Below, in pieces: positions 45,101 to 58,480 of a DNA stretch of 64,000 nucleotides (the first letter of the stretch is position 1; every line of letters begins with the position of its first letter). The notes under the pieces are model-generated. The model did no database searches. It saw only the letters and a list, made by a program, of their open reading frames with translations, and was not told the DNA's origin. The stretch comes from Patiria miniata (lineage: Eukaryota; Echinodermata; Asteroidea; Valvatida; Asterinidae): the NCBI RefSeq assembly GCF_015706575.1, contig NW_024037072.1:17733162-17797161 (forward strand), written 5' to 3'. The position numbers and the translations under genes are program-made.

Positions 45101-46300
45101 GTGGTCCGAAGCGGGTGCAACTTTCTGGACCCTTGGCTGAGCCCAAGCCATTGATCCAGTCGGATTCGGATTGGGGAGACAACTTTGAATTGGATTAAAT
45201 TGCCTTATTGATCGTCAAAGGTGAACGATTTTCACTGATGCGGTTAACATCGTCACATGTAACCCTCCGGGAAAAAAATGGGCTATATTTATTTTATTTT
45301 TTTTACTATGTAGCAATAGCTCTTAACGTCGTAAGCATATTCGTGTCCAATACAATTCCAACTGTGAGAAAAATGTCAACCGTAGCCTACCGTTCGACAT
45401 AAGCCAAGCCATAATTAACCAGTGTCTGCTGTTGGTAACGCACACCACATAATCGTGCTGACAATGTTCGTGCTTGCAGATTCATTGTGTACGTACAGGG
45501 AGGGTGTCGATATTTTTATTCAGAAAAGATCCTCTTATGCAGACAATAATATTGTGTTGACATTGTACATGCTTGACGTGCTCAAAACATTTTATTTCTG
45601 AAATCGCAGAAAACTGCTTTAATTGCAGAATCATTGTGCACAGGGAATTGATATTTTTGTTCAGAGGAGATTGCTTTTACAGAAAGCAGGTGGTTGTTTT
45701 ATTGAGACCACGTGACAGGAAGTGATACATGACACGCGAGGGAACATTTTGACAGCGTGTAACAATGAAATGTGTTTTGAGAAGGGGTGGGTGTCTGAGG
45801 GTCGTGTTTTGTTTCTCTCAGAAAAACATGATGGTCGATGAGTTTTTAACAACATGAACAAACCCCGTGGGGGCTATTACATTCATGTTCAAGGGGTAAT
45901 ACCAATCTGACAAGTAAAAGATGTACTAACCGTTCTCGGCTATAAATGAAAAAAACAACCGAAGTCCCAGTAGTGACGGGTAATTTCCACCCAATGAAAC
46001 AAAAGTCAATTAGTGAGTAATTTTCCTGAAGACGAATAAGACGCACTGTTCGAGAAGGTAAATCGGACCCCTTTTTATAGCTCCGTTGTTTTTAGAACAC
46101 AGTACTAGTCCCAAAAGATATAGGACTACAGTTACACGTACACTATGTTACCTCTAACTTTTGTATTCGAAAGTCTTCAATATCCATAGTTTGGTTTGGC
46201 TAATTTTCAAAACTAATCTATACTTGCCCGCTAAAACTCGATTCCTCCCCTTCACCGTGAGAGGTCGTCGTGTTAGGCTCTGCACACACAACTTACTTGG
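42150..46300. other. No gene seen
   Basis: Unique, A+T-rich. One CCAAT (ACCAATGAG, about 42293) lies upstream of a TATA-like string. An imperfect direct repeat (gtaccttc...gtgacatcccag, about 43837 and 43890) and TAGGCCTA at 44380 and 45045 are the only structures I noticed. The open frames on either strand lack splice borders and family motifs. Confidence 0.4.
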
Positions 46301-46306
46301 AGTGCA

Positions 46307-48039
46307 GGGTCCTTATTCACAAAGCACCCGTAAATGCTTGCGGGCACGCAACTTCCCCGCAACCCTCACTTAAGCACTTGCGGGTTATTCACGAAGCCCC
46401 CTTAAATCTGCGTGTGCCCGTAATCCACCCGTAAATTTGCGGGACCTCCAGACGTCCCGCAAGCACACCACAGCTTGCGTGGATCATCTCGATTGTCACA
46501 ATGGTGGCACTCTTGGCATGTATTTTGGATCTACGAACTGAATCGACGTGCCGGTTCATCTTCCGTGACCGGTTGAACCAACTAAAGGATGAGTTAAAAA
46601 AAAAAGTGACCGAATTTGAAAAAATGTGTTCAAAATATTTGGCGCGTTCCATTTTCATGGGCATCAATTTGTTTTGTTTTTTAAGTGGCGGATATCATAT
46701 CGTTGCCCCCCCCCCCACATTTTTTCTATCCCCGAATAAAAATTGTAGCCTATATAATGATTATATAGTAGCTGATTCAATGACTCCAAACTCGAAAATG
46801 ATGTTTAAAAGATTATCTTTTGCTCACAAAAGTGGTTTGGGTGCTCAGAAATTGCCCCAGATCGCACCACTAAGCAAGCATCTAGAATCCAGAAATTGTC
46901 GGTGCCCGCTCCACATGCCGTAATAGGTATGTCCTCCACTTTTGGGAAGCGACTGCCGCCTTTTGTTTTTTTTTATGGGACGAAGTACATCTTATGGGAT
47001 TTTAAGTGTGAACATTTCACTTAAATTGCACAGTCTAATCCTAAGTTATGTCTATTTCAATAAAACGATCACAAACTTGTTTACCACTCATCACGTGATG
47101 CAAACTGAACACCCATTGAGTAAAATGAAACGTGGACTTTCCCACCTCAACTGAATGAAGAGCATGGGAAAGGATACAAAATCCCATCAATTTTTAAAAA
47201 CAAAAATAGAGCTAATTGTTTCTTATATACTGAAAGCACACATTCTGACAGTGGTTTCTGTCTTCTCAATTATTACAGGGAACCTGCAAAATGATTTGTA
47301 TTACTTAAATAGATTTGAAACAGCTTTATTGCCATGTTACTATGACTTTCAACCTTCTTTTGTAGTAGTAAAAGGGAGAAATTTCAACATTTCAATTGTT
47401 ATGCCATTGACAATTTCCATATTCATGAGCCAAAGCGTGATGTCATTCACAGCAGAACAAAAGTGCCTCTACAGCTTTGTGTACAAATATATATCAAACT
47501 TTTCTTTATTTTCTTGTATGTATTGTTGCGACACATAATAATGTGCATGCTTTAAAGTCTTGTTGGTATTTTAAAGTTTGTCTGTAATATGATTCTCACT
47601 AAACTCAATAGCTTCCAATGATATTCAAGGACAGCTATAAAAATGGGCTACGTTTGTAACACATGCATAACTTCTGAAAGCATTGGTAAATTTTAGTGAT
47701 TCATTTTTTTCTTTAAATGAGTGGAAGAACAAGCTCTTAAAGACATGCTTGATTGGTGTTGATTGTTTGCTAAGAAAACAAAGACAAGTTAATCTTTAAT
47801 CGACTCTGCTTGTAATTTTTTCAACGAGCAAGAATTCTGAAATGGGATAAAATGTCTTGGAATGTGTTTTGTTTTATGTTCAACCAATTAGTTGCGGGTG
47901 CCCGCAACATGCGGGTCCACTAAGGGAACTCTAAGGGTGCTTCGTGAATACCACTTAACGCAAGTCTTACGTGCCCTTAACATCCACTTACGGGTCCCCG
48001 CAACGCAAACATTTACGGGTGCTTTGTGAATAAGCACCC
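46307..48039 (+). mobile_element. PIF/Harbinger-like DNA transposon, degenerate
   Basis: The ends GGGTCCTTATTCACAAAGCA and, on the minus strand, GGGTGCTTATTCACAAAGCA are inverted repeats continuing through CCCGTAAATG. Subterminal copies (ttattcacgaagc, gcttcgtgaata) repeat the same motif inside each end. The 1.73-kb element contains a plus-strand frame at 46501-46923 with an FRDRLN motif. From memory this resembles the N-terminal start of Harbinger transposases. No DDE catalytic core is visible, so the copy is internally reduced. A target duplication could not be assigned. Confidence 0.6.
46501..46923 (+). pseudogene. Fragment resembling a Harbinger transposase N-terminus
   Basis: A 140-codon frame begins MVALLACILDLRTEST and carries FRDRLNQL at residues 21-28, then a lysine-rich helix. 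It lies just inside the left end of the TIR element at 46307-48039. The later half is low complexity and not transposase-like, and the catalytic region is absent. The assignment depends on the FRDR-N pattern and the context. Confidence 0.4.
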
Positions 48040-48443
48040 AGGCCTACACAAGGTGTCTCGAAAAATTGTACAATTTACTCTAATAAGACGGGAGGAAAAG
48101 GAAGGGATTCCTCCATTATCTACCATATACTTCAGAAGTCGAATAACAACTAAGAAAGGTGGTAATTGAAAAGACCTTCCGCTGTTTAAGAGCTATTTGG
48201 CTTTCGCATGCTTGAGTCTGGTCAAGAAAACAACTTTTGACATAAGGGTGTAGCAAAAAGGCTCCTGACAAAATAAGCATCTCACCTGTGTTTACTCCGA
48301 CACGAATACCACCTGTTATCACTGCCGCATTCCCATTGTGAAAAAAAAAATAGGGCGTACGGTACAATCCCCTTGATGGCAACTTCAAATTGATGTATTT
48401 TTGATGGTCTCACCATCACGTACAGTCTCTGGATGGAAACTTT

Positions 48444-49217
48444 GTGCGACCTTCCGCGGCACAAAAGTGCGACCTTGGCATTGAGTTAAATCAAGACACC
48501 TTTTTTTTTCGCTGCACCATCTGGCCTTCGACACTTCCATTTGTGAACTACCTCCGGTTTGCCATCCAGCATGTGGATTCCATTCAGGAACGACTCCGTA
48601 ATCAACATTATAAACCGATTCTTCTGGTTAAAGGTGTTATTCAGTCGCAGACGTGCAATGTACAACTCCCAATTTCTTACAGTAGTGTTAGGAGTAGTCC
48701 GAATAAGTACGGAGTCCACGTCGACCAGGAAGGAAGCACTATTGACTGTATTGTGATACTTTGTTTCACTGCTCAATGTATGTTTTTTCTAATAAAAGCT
48801 GAATGCCTATCTGAGGTACGGCTATCAGCATATCCACTGATCTCCATATTTCCTTCCACACTGATTCGTCTTCTTTTGGTCGTAGGAATAAATCCCCGAC
48901 CACCACACGCAATAAGTCATCTAGCCTTCATCAACCTATCCTCCTTTAACATGTCTACTCTTGTAACGGTACCCCCTCAAACATCTCTTTCAGTTATCAT
49001 ATTATCAGTGTGCTTCCTCACCTGTTTTATGATAAGTAAACACTGCGCCTCTCTGTCAGGTAAAAGAGAGGAAGACCATCATGTTTCGTCGGATTTTGAA
49101 ATTCCAAGACCCAGCACCTCTTGCCAAGTCAGCCCAGCCAAGTTCAAGGCCAGGTTCGGAAATAAAGGGTATAGGCCTACACACACTCAAAGTTACCTGG
49201 GGAACCACGTGCATTAA
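48444..49217 (+). other. Unexplained 257-codon open reading frame
   Basis: This is the longest non-repetitive open frame in the window. It has hydrophobic stretches (LSVIILSVCFLTCFMISKHC, about residues 180-200) and a basic, proline-containing end. No motif of a known family is clear; INPRPP near residue 150 is only faintly like the NPGP region of some retroposon proteins. The minus strand of its first 290 bases is also open (LRLNNTFNQKNRFIMLITES), which argues for low stop density rather than plus-strand coding. No splice sites or promoter support it. Confidence 0.25.
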
Positions 49218-49219
49218 TT

Positions 49220-50765
49220 GTATTCCCGGCATTCCCCGATGGTTTCTGCCCTGTGCATTCCCAAGTTCGAGGTCAAGGTTGATCCGTTGATGTCGGCTGA
49301 GGTTTAACGACCCATTAAGTTGATCATTAATTGCACTATTCGTGAAAGCATTGACTCGTGGATGGACCGTGACAGGTATGACCTAGTTTGGTTAGACTGA
49401 TAGACCACAGCGAGTATAAGGCCAGGCATTTACGGCAACCCTATATTGGGTAACGGTAGGGGAAGATTTTGGTGCCCCATCAGATAATGACCTCCTTCTC
49501 AAGTAACCAACGGGTTATAAATGGGGGGGGGGGGGGGGCGGGGGATGGGGATGGGAGGTATATGTATCACCCCCATTTTTTGTATCCCCCAAAATTCGGA
49601 TTTTGAAGTATTATTCGAACTTTCCAACAACCACGATGTATTAAATAGCATTGAAAGAAAGGGGGGAGTACACAACTTTAACGGCGCCGTTAATTAAGGC
49701 GCTTAAGTATTCTGTAATCTGTATCATGAACAGTGCCCCTATAGTCCCCTACGGCCCCAACGCGTTTTGAATTTCCATGGCCGGCAACTTTTGAAGTTTG
49801 GTCATCCCTCATACCCCCAACCTGCTGACATGGATTTACGCCACTGGGAATCACATTTACTTCTTATCGTTGAAACTGGCTTACTTTCCGGTGAAAAATG
49901 GAAACGAAATCGAAACGATCGAAATATGAATTTGGCATAATGGGTGAATACTAGCCCATGCAATATGCAAGAAACTTGACATACGCAAAGTCAATGACGT
50001 GAGTTCTACAAAGACACGCGCGCCCCATCGTATAAGTTTACTCACCAATCAAATAAACAAGCTATAGGAATGTACACATCGGCGGTCACGTCCAAGAGAA
50101 TGTAAACGACATTTACGATATCAAGTTGGCAGCAGCCGGTTGCGATTACTGTGACCTCTGGAACCTCTGAATTTGACGAAATTCGTAGGGTTGCACCGTT
50201 GCAGACTATTAAATATTAAAAAGACCCAAGAATCAAGATCAAAAGATGCTTATGTGGGTCCATACACTTGAGGGTAAGAATGTCTCTAGACAGGATTTTG
50301 ATGAAATGGGACATGAAGGTATCGTTTTTTGCATGGAGTGGAATGTTTGTTTCAAAATGGCGGTCTGAAATCGTTGTAGGAGGTGATTATCTTTCGAGGT
50401 AAATATCACCCCAAATTCATTCGATTATAACCCTAAAAATTGATTAGTAACTTCAATTATAAGTTGATGTTTGTTTTGAACGACTTGGACAGAATGTGAA
50501 TATGTTTCGCATGGTTGTGAACTGTAAATGACACTTTATTTTACTGATGTCTAACCTTAAGATACTGCGATTGGCCGTGTTTTCATAGCCAAGGGTTGAC
50601 CGCGAGATGAATGGGGGCGGGGACGTTCCGGTCGACGTTATCGGTGAAATCCCAGCACAGATGCGTCATGCATGACGGGTCCTGAGATAAACCCTGTCAT
50701 GTACATGTAGGCCTACTACGTGTAAAAAAAAAATTAATATGTTCTACTCTTGATCCTAAATAACT
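49220..50765. other. No gene seen; decayed repeat
   Basis: A run of about 16 G at 49523-49539, flanked by G-rich sequence, and a later ggatttacgccactggg (about 49833-49850) suggest a decayed element of the CAGTGGCG type. The remainder is unique A+T-rich sequence. Confidence 0.35.
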
Positions 50766-50767
50766 GT

Positions 50768-51250
50768 GTTGTTTACCATTGGAATTAAACCAAAATTTCA
50801 GATCGTGTAAACAAGGCATGACAAATTCTATGCAGCGAATTTCATCACCCTGTGCAAGAGGGTCAGATTTAAACGCCATACAAAAAGAAACTACTTTCAG
50901 AATCTGCCACTTTCGACTTGGCTTCCTCCAAAGTCGATACAGATATGGAGACGGTAGCGGAAGGCGCGTGCTGCAGCCGAAAGCTTCTGAAGGAATGCAG
51001 GATCACCCATCGAGGAGATGTGCATTGACATCAGGGGTGATCCTGCATTCATTCAGAAGCTTTCAGCCTCAGCACACGCCATCCGCCACTGTCTCCGGCA
51101 CTGTATCGACATTCTGAAAGTGTTGTTTTCGTATGGCGTTTAAATCTCACCCTCTTGCACACAAAGCTGATGATAACACTCTCTCCATAACATTTGTCAT
51201 GCCTTGTTTACATGATCTGAAATTTTGGGTTAATTCCATTGGTAACCAAC
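50768..51250. mobile_element. Foldback element with long diverged arms
   Basis: The arms from gttgtttaccattggaatt (left) to aattccattggtaaccaac (right) mirror each other across a short centre near 51010-51035 (gatcaccc...ggggtgatc). They differ by scattered substitutions and by a block of about 23 bases present only on the left. Outward-reading frames in both arms start MAFKS and share FVMPCLHDLKFW, so the ancestral arm may once have been coding. Family unknown. Confidence 0.75.
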
Positions 51251-51259
51251 AGACACGTA

Positions 51260-54200
51260 TAATTATGAGCTTGAACACTTTTGCGGAGAGTTCTTACGCG
51301 ATAAAATGTCTCCAAAATATAATATGGGAAACGTATGCGTAAACCAAGCTGCACACGAAGGTCAAGTACTTCTAGACGCCCCATTTGTTACAGTTATAAT
51401 ATTGCTAGCGAAGACCAGAAACTCTGCACAGAAAACTGACTCCTATAAGTCCAGCTGGACATGCCATAGGTCAACTTATATGATTGATTTACAAGATTAA
51501 GCCGAGGCTGGAATTTTCCCAAATATTTTGATGACCGCCTCTCTTTATAAACATTGTGACTGCATTTGTCATAAAAACTCACGGAAAGTACAACAGTAGG
51601 TCCATAAGCAACAATGGACGAAGTGGAAGGTCGAACCTAAGGTTCATCTCTGACGCTGATCTAGCGTTTAAGTTAGCAAGGTATAATATTACATTCGGCG
51701 CATGGTAAAACGCACGTGGCGTAATTCCATTCCTGAAATGTGCATTACATCGAAAGCAATCCGTGTCATATAGAAATATCTTACTTACCCGTATCTCATG
51801 GACTTCTTTGCATCTTCGAAATTACCGCACATCATTCCTCACTCTCAGGAGAGAACATCTAGTTCATCCAACGACGACTCTGAATTTCCCACTCGATGAA
51901 AAAAAACCAGTCACAATCACACATAAGTGAAAAGCTGTATTTCCTGTGGTTTTAGGTCATCCAACATTTAACTTGATCAGTTGAACGTCAACAGAGGCAG
52001 ACTTAAGCCTCAGTCAGAATCTTGCGTTCAATAATGAGACCTATCTTTGGTTGCCCCTTTGGTACGTGCAGTTTAAGTCAACACAGGCGTGTGCGTTGGC
52101 GCTGTTATTGCTCTCAAATTAAACATTGATGAGGCTCATCACCGTACATTGTGTTCAGACCTCATCAACACACATCGCTGAATCTCATGGTAGAAAAAAA
52201 TCAATAATGTTTCAAAGGAGGACATTCTTTGAATCTCTCCCGCTATCACATTCTGCAACAATACGGCGTCTGCAAGCAGGTTCACGCACCTTTATTATAC
52301 CCAAGGCGTTATAATGTCGCAGTCCCACCGTGACTTGAACAATATTATAAAGTTCAATCTACTGTGATCTACCTAGCCACATGTGGCGGCCCCAAAAAAG
52401 GATTACCCTCAAAAGCAACTGCAATGATGTCGACGAATTCACAATTGTTGTCCAGACATCCCCTGACGGTGCGACAGTATCAAGTTTCAGTAATCATTTT
52501 CCCCTCCATTCGCAAGAGCAGTTATTTATAACTTCTGATTGAAGAGTAGGCTTATAAGAATGTGAAAAGCTGGCAGGAAAGTCGAGCAACTCCTAAACAA
52601 GGCTAGCCGCGCACAACCTGCTAACTGGAGTGGTATACGAATCGGAGACAAATCGCGGTGCTTTCAAATAGGTAGCAGACACAACTCGACAAGTCATGAA
52701 CCGTTCTCCCGGGGTGTCAAAATCTCCTTCCCGCTACATAAAAGGTACGAATGATCACCAGGGATATGAGGTGCTAAACTGTTGTTGATGCTGAGGTGAA
52801 GTTCTAATCAACTTGACGGGTATGAACAGACTCGGGGGAACCCTCGTCCCTGGATGTGACTGATGCTGACGAATGGCTCCTTTGAATCGGCATGGGAGTT
52901 TAGTTGCCCAATGTCAGCGTGCGCGTTGTCAAGCGTGCTACTTTATATTCCTTTCGAGTTCTACCCACTCACGTCACGTACATGTACGTTGTGTCAAAAC
53001 TGTCAACGATGGCTCCATACAAATAGCGCCACCCAACGAGGAGGATTATGCAGTCCGTTTCGTTTGACTATTTAGGAAACCTTCCGTCAAACCCTGAAAG
53101 AAATAGAGAGTGAGAAGACTCAGAAGAGTGTTAAGGTAAATGCTGCACTCCTACGACTTCATGTTTACCCTGCGGAAAAGCAGTGTACCCCCGTCCTGGT
53201 TAGTACTTCGACGCTTTGTTAGAGTTAACATGGCATAAAAGGTTTCCTTTTTTTGCAATTAGGCTAAGTAACTAAACGAAAAAAGAATCCACTCATTACA
53301 AACTTTCCAACCGTGTAAAGTAGGCGATTCGAAAGACAAAGTTAAATGTATGGGCTTCAGTTCGGGTTTTACACTGACACACCACATGGTTGAGGAAAAC
53401 AAATTGGATAAAGACGACGTCAAAGGATTGGTTCCGGTCCATTTTACATGCGCTTTATATAGTTGTTTTTCTGTTTGCGCTAACTGGGGCTTGACCATTG
53501 AAAGTCACCCAGGAGTGGAAGTTTTTGTCGCATTTTCGCTTGTACCGGATTCACACCGCATATGTGTGCATGTGGTAGTCGACTAGTCGAGTCAGCTTTA
53601 GATATGAGAAGTCCGTTTGGCGCAATTTCTTCTGCCGAGTCTGCTTCTGGTTTTTTTTTTACTGTAACAAACTCCTCGGAGGGATTTGTAAAGTTGCAGG
53701 CGCAAGGCGTGCAATATCTGTTCCACGACCATGAAGCATCTGAAAAGTAAACTGCTTCAAAATTGCTTTAATGCCTATTATTTTCAAATGAAACGGCGGT
53801 GTTTTTAACGGGGCGGAGCGGGGTCACAGCCAAAGGTGTTGCCTGCTATATTGTAGGGCAGGGGCAGGCTACGCGGTACGTGACCAAGGGGTACTTTTTC
53901 TTGTATTTGCGACTAAGTTTTGTTTTAAACCAATGACACCCCCCCCCCCCCCCCGTTTTGCAGGGAAAGGTATCATTGGTAAGCGGCCGAGCTCTGAAAT
54001 CAAAGTGTGTGCCCTAAGTACAATATTTGTGTCATATTTTTTTTACAAATATAAATCCATTATATCAGATAAATTATATGACTATTGTCTGTCATTTCTT
54101 GCAGACTAATATTTATTTACATACTTTGTAAGCTATGGCTCTTCAGCTAATGGCAACAACACCGCTGTGCGTGAGGCCACTGACGGCAACTTGAATGTGT

Positions 54201-57200
54201 CCACATCAGTGAAATAACAATTATGTTTACACGAAAAAGACCATCCGGCGACTTCTGCAAAAAAATAACCAATGTTTAAGGACAGAGCCATACCTAAACC
54301 AATGCAGTGCCTTGTGCAAAAGATGACATGGATGGTACTCTTATTTTGACACTCCTTGTCGTCATTTTCATTTATGAGTTGCACTGCCTTGTAACTAAGT
54401 GTCAACCCTTAATTTTGAAGGTTTGCAATGGTCACAATGTTCAACTTCATCATTTCATTGAAAGGCTGGCTGTCTGAACATTGTCAGCCAAATAAAGCTA
54501 TATAATATAAGAAGCAGACCCTTTCTTTGCCTGCATGCAGCTAAATTGAAGAATACTTGGTTTTTGTCTCCTCTCGCTTACCGGTAAACAACACTGGAAC
54601 ACACGCACTTGACCTTTGCTGAACATTGATTTACAGTGCAAAAAGATCACTTGTTTTCATCAAACTGCATCGCTTTCTGGAAAAGCAATAACTGAAAACA
54701 ATTGAATCTGAATTGCCTAGTGGATGAGAGTGAGACCGTGAATGTAAATATTTGAAGTTTAGCGCAAGTGCGAAGTCGCCGAGGATCAGGTTTTTTTTCC
54801 CCCGGAATGTAATATAAACAGAAAACGTGTAATGCGATTTTAAATGTACGATATTCCAACTGCAGGTGAAGTAGAGTCATCATTAATCAAAAACTTGTTC
54901 TCTGTGCAATGTCAATGGCACCTGGGTGCTCGCCATTCTTAATGGAGAATAATTTATTATAACCCTTATAATCGAACTTCAATTTCATTTCCCGAAGCTT
55001 CTTTGACAATAACCGTCGTTTGATCGGTTTGAACTTTATTAATGTTAAAAACTGAACGTTTCAAGCGAGATTACATTGAAGTTTTATTACTCACCAACTT
55101 ACTCTCCACTCCAAATCACCAACAGCCCACCACTACCAGTAATGATTAAGACATCCCTACACTAGCTCTGCATCCCACATAGAAACATCATCGTAGAGCA
55201 GTTTCAATAGTTGAACCCACACACCAACACGTTCCTCGGACAACCATCGTTTGATTCGTGGTACTCGTCGACAGACTTATTATGGTCGATGATCCGAGAG
55301 GGATATGCGGAGGCGTCAATTATAATGGCTCTTACATAATGAGCCAGTTATATTCACGGACTTTTACCAAATAAGCTCTTTATTATCCGTCTCCTGTGTG
55401 TATATAGCGGGTTACTGATAATGGTCATTTTAAGCCTCCCTGAAGGAGCTTAAAAGCTCGGCATGACACGCGCAGTGACATCCTTCACGGAGTGTTCTCG
55501 GAAAGAAAAGTTAGTGGGAGGGAGGAGGAATAGATTGTGACAGATCGGAAAAGTTATAAACACATTCTGACACCTCCCCTGCAATCCAGTGAGCAAGTCA
55601 ATAAGATCATTGGATTGGATTAATTAATTTGGTACATCTGATTGTTGAGCCTAATTGAATTTATCAACCGATCGATAATAGGCAAACTTAATTACTGATC
55701 AACTCAACCCATACTTTCCAAGTAGGTTACTACAGGTGGGTCGTGTCACATGCTTTTGAGCGATACACTTATGCAAAAAGCATCTTTATGGGGTTTTAAA
55801 CCTGAGCCCTGTTCCGTTACTTCACAATGCCTTGAAGGTTAACACAAGAAAATACATTTTTAGGCGCATGGGGTTTAAGTTTCGGGATGGAGCTGCACTT
55901 GAGATAGCCACTACGCGGTGGGGAAAGTGGACCTACAAGAAATACATCACGTAAAGCACGGATTTAACCAACTGAAAATATTCATGGAGGTAGGAAACCC
56001 TAGCTCACAGACCTATGTTCTTGAAACTCAATATTTCTTGTGTCTGGAGTGCTGGATGGCAACACAACACAACCGATGAAAAGTGGTGTGCAAATGAATA
56101 GAAGTTTTCATCGAATGACGCCTGCCCCGCTCTGTCAGCCTTGCACAAGTTGCAGAGAAGTTGAAGTATTTAGCCTAAAGCGACAATAATACATCCAGTA
56201 GGAAGCTTTGAAAGGTGTAATGATTATTGAAATGAGGTTTGTGGATAATAACATTTCATGAGAACGGAAAAGGTAGACTTCAAGAAAGCAAAGCAGCGCT
56301 TCAAACAAAGATTTAGCCTACGCGTGGTTTATAGGTTGTCAAGCCAATACTTGTAGGAAGAACCTATACATCCAAGCTTGCCAATAGCCCTAACAGTCCC
56401 GAATCCTCAAATTTTCATATGATTTTGCACACCCCCTAGGGAGTTAGGATTAATATTGCAGCCTCTTTCAACCCAACCGTTGCCTATTCTTCCTCGCCAT
56501 TAGCCTTTTTGTCGTATGGTAGACACAAAAGGGGGCGCTAGAATTTGGGCCCTCCAATTGTGTGCACCGTATCTCAAAAAGAAAAGAACAAGTGCGAGTG
56601 CACAATAAGATCTGGCCGTCTTGCATGGAAGTCTCAATCAGAACATGAAATCTATCAAAATGATCCATGTCAGAGCTGAAAAATACTTATAGCGATTTGT
56701 GAGAAATACCACGTGACTATAACATTACTGCACATATTTTGCCTCCATTTACAAACTATTCATAAACACAAACAATTTTTGTTAAAGTATTTAATTGATT
56801 TTGTTTGCTTATTTTGAAAATTACAATTTGGTAGTTATTTTTTCGGGGACAGACATAACTATGCAAAATAAACGTGCATGCGCATCGTTCCAAACAAAAC
56901 CGGTGTTCCGAAAACCGTCAGCAAGAGGGTATTTTATGACGATGGCATGGCATTTAGTCAAGTATTTGTGGTCAATTATCGGGGACGGACAAACAGACTC
57001 ACCGACCGACCAGTGACATGTATAGAAGCTCCTGTCAGAGCTTAAACAAATCCAATAGCTAACCTGCAAATACCATTGTCTTCCTCTTTTGGTACAGCTC
57101 CAAAGAGGCATGCGAAAAGGAGAATGTACCACCTTCCAGTGGATGCTCCTGAAAGCAACAAACCTCTCGGGCGGGTCTGTTTTATTTTGAGGAACACTCC

Positions 57201-58300
57201 ACTCGGGCATTTAACATACCTCCGTTGAATCCCTTTGTTGTTGAATTGCCAATTGTAGCGGCGATACTTCCCTATAGATGTTAATTGTTTTCCCTTCTAT
57301 TTTACGGAGAAGGAATGTCTGTGCAGGGGACATGCGTTTAGTCTTCAAAGGCCATACTAGCATCTTATTCAGTTTGATGGACCATGATATAAGTATTCGG
57401 CGTATAACGGTGCATCATTTCGTGAACGCCACTTGATTTATCCAGACGGATTATGACCGACAGTTAATCTCTTATAAGGAGCCATTAAGGTCACAGACCA
57501 CAACAGACCAGACATTCCGAACTGATAGAGTATCTCTTGAAGATTCGCAATCCAAAAGCCAAGTAGGTCGGGGGTAATAAATCTGGTCATACATGTAATT
57601 TCAAAGAGACTGGGACGACACTGCTCAGAGGATTATGCGACACAAAGGACATCTTCAGCAGGGCGGGTTGACTCCAATATTTCTCCGTATATATAGTGGT
57701 GTTACACGAAAAATGAAATGCCTCATAATGGCATACATGAAACCGTTGTAAGAGGTGCGAATGCATTTTTTTCCATTAAAACAACATTCGGTTATATACG
57801 GTAACGTTTTCAACTCAATGCGTATTAGTGATCCCTAGGCATTTTTGCTAGGATGCAGCCTCAATCCTGCAAAATCCTCCAATTGGCCTCATGGAAAAAT
57901 AGCATAGCCTCAATCCTGCAAATTCCTCCATTATTTCTTGAATATGGTCCGTGGAGGGGTGACCACTGCCTAGTGCCTAAATCCTGCGGCAGTGCCTGTC
58001 AACATATGTCGATATCAATATGTTGAGGCTTGGCCAGTGACATCCTTGAGCAGTACGGAGGATTTTCAAGCATTGTCCAGGCCTAAGTTTTATTGGAACT
58101 GGTGACGAAGTGCTGTTTATGTAGCCTACACAGCAAAGTAAAAGACGTCAAAAATGACAACTCTTGGAGTACCACATAAACAAGGGGGAAAAGGATTTAA
58201 GGATAACGCTGTAAACAGTGGAATGCAAATCTCCTTACCACTTGGATTTGTTTCCACATTTTGTTTTAGCCTTCCACGACAATGGACCGATCCAGTAAGC
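51260..58300. other. No gene seen
   Basis: Mostly unique A+T-rich sequence. I noticed a 14-base palindrome (ACGTACATGTACGT, about 52977-52990), a long C-run (about 53938-53954), a GGGGGCGCTAG block (about 56531), and a partly duplicated gcctcaatcctgcaaa segment (about 57857 and 57907). The frames at 53259-53586 and 56795-57210 are open on both strands and show no motif or splice structure. Confidence 0.35.
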
Positions 58301-58480
58301 ACCGGCCATGGTGTTCAAACCAATCACAGCCGTGATTTAGGTCCGACGTGCATGCACAAAAGTCCGACAAGCGTGCACGCGCGTATGATGCGCGCGGCAG
58401 GAAAATGCAGTGTGGCATTGGTGAGGAGCACGTGTTAATTTGTCCAGTGCGCATTGGGCGGAGCGTACTACATCGGTCCA
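58300..58480. promoter_or_regulatory. CpG-rich patch with three CCAAT boxes
   Basis: CCAAT at 58320-58324 (as CCAATCAC), ATTGG at 58417-58421 and ATTGG at 58453-58457 flank a CpG-dense core containing gtgcacgcgcgtatgatgcg and a GTGCGCATTGG string reminiscent of NRF1 sites. The composition contrasts with the A+T-rich flanks. This resembles a CpG-type, possibly bidirectional promoter, but no first exon could be tied to it. Confidence 0.35.

Noticed and set aside
56795-57210. Overlapping ORFs of 73 and 129 codons
   Set aside because: Both strands are open, there are no splice borders or motifs, and the residues are uneven; most likely chance.
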